A stretch of DNA of 20,412 bases from Saccoglossus kowalevskii (Eukaryota > Hemichordata > Enteropneusta > Harrimaniidae). Positions 20,401 through 20,412 of this stretch are shown here, in pieces (positions within the stretch are counted from its first letter, which is position 1; each line of letters starts with the position of its first letter). Made by a program: the position numbers and the translations under genes. The notes under the pieces were generated by a model. It searched no databases. It was not told the DNA's origin and worked only from the letters and a program-made list of their open reading frames with translations. The stretch lies in assembly GCF_000003605.2 (NCBI RefSeq), contig NW_003113223.1:1-20412 (forward strand), read 5' to 3'.

Positions 20401-20412
20401 GGTGATGATGAA
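20401..20412. other. Possible right edge of the array
   Basis: The final partial unit starts normally with GGTGA but continues TGATGAA, which fits neither CAGTATT, CAGTTTT nor TACCATT at unit positions 6-12. The equivalent unit at 7053 has CAGTTTT. Either unique flanking DNA begins at about 20406 or this is a private variant unit. Only seven bases are visible, so the call is weak. Confidence 0.45.

Larger units (their letters stand above)
1..20412. repeat. 47-bp tandem satellite/minisatellite array, about 434 units
   Basis: A 47-bp unit repeats head to tail across the whole window. The first starts fall at 1, 48, 95, 142 and so on to 330 without drift, and the last complete unit is 20354-20400. 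Landmarks in each unit are GGTGACAG at 1-8, TTGGCACT at 11-18, CTACATCTC at 22-30, ATTGTTTGATAG at 32-43 and ACAG at 44-47. Most units differ from consensus by a few substitutions at recurrent positions (6-10, 19-21, 24, 27, 30, 37-42); indels are rare. No inverted unit and no non-repeat insert were seen. GC is about 43% and the consensus has no CpG. I found no known satellite name for it; it looks like a eukaryotic non-coding array. The left end is outside the window. Confidence 0.98.

Noticed and set aside
1-20412. CRISPR array
   Set aside because: The regular 47-bp spacing looks superficially similar, but there are no unique spacers. The whole unit is conserved and the variable positions are recurrent point variants shared among units. 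No cas gene is present.
1-20412. Coding tandem repeat (a repeat protein)
   Set aside because: 47 is not a multiple of 3, so a reading frame cannot be kept from unit to unit, and stops occur in every unit.
1-20412. Centromeric satellite with a CENP-B box
   Set aside because: No CENP-B box-like sequence (TTCG...CGGG) is visible in any unit class. A centromeric location is not excluded but nothing here supports it.
1-20412. Telomeric or simple-sequence repeat
   Set aside because: No TTAGGG-type or other short repeat appears. I also see no convincing shorter period inside the 47-bp unit.
1-20412. Inverted repeats or hairpins forming an origin or non-coding RNA
   Set aside because: Only six-base palindromes such as ACTAGT in AGTC units are visible. 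No long stem is evident in the unit and all units share one orientation.

Overview
The whole window is one uninterrupted tandem-repeat array. The unit is 47 bp and keeps a single head-to-tail orientation from base 1 to about base 20405. Counting from the first GGTGAC (base 1) to the last (base 20401) gives 434 complete units plus a 12-nt stub, with a net drift of only +2 nt. I see no gene, RNA gene, transposable element or unique spacer in the window. The consensus unit has about 43% GC, no CpG, no ATG on the + strand and stop codons in every minus-strand frame. The only extended open frames are repeat-derived, start at TTG rather than ATG, and arise where small indels shift the frame.

A 20-kb minisatellite/satellite array with CpG depletion and layered higher-order repeats suggests a eukaryotic, probably animal, nuclear genome resolved by long reads. 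I do not recognise the unit as a named satellite and cannot name the species.

Unit positions below count from the first G of GGTGAC. Units differ at linked positions, and four recurring kinds can be read by eye. Class A has CAGTATT at 6-12 with AGCC, ATCC or AGTC at 19-22. Class B has CAGTTTT at 6-12. Class C has TACCATT at 6-12, usually CACC at 25-28, and often GGATT or GGGTT at 38-42. Class D has GGCC at 19-22 together with TGC at 23-25. These give (i) a 188-bp four-unit higher-order repeat, D-A-C-B, tandem at 5.5-6.0, 7.1-7.5 and 17.0-17.6 kb and single elsewhere; (ii) a second, dispersed 188-bp four-unit block; (iii) a 235-bp five-unit repeat at 14.8-15.2 kb; (iv) a module tagged GGTTACAG found seven times, with 517-bp (11-unit) and 611-bp (13-unit) spacings; and (v) segmental copies of 0.3-1.3 kb carrying shared rare mutations.

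Layout: class C units occur at 1-1551, 3714-7616, 9122-9591, 10392-11613, 12413-13774 and 16407-20024. The stretches between them lack class C and measure 46, 32, 17, 17 and 56 units. The array may end at about 20406, where the last seven bases fit no unit class; its left end lies outside the window. No cellular system is encoded here. What is worth a second look is the mosaic amplification history, the regulatory-like motif content of the unit, and small indel clusters that may be assembly errors.
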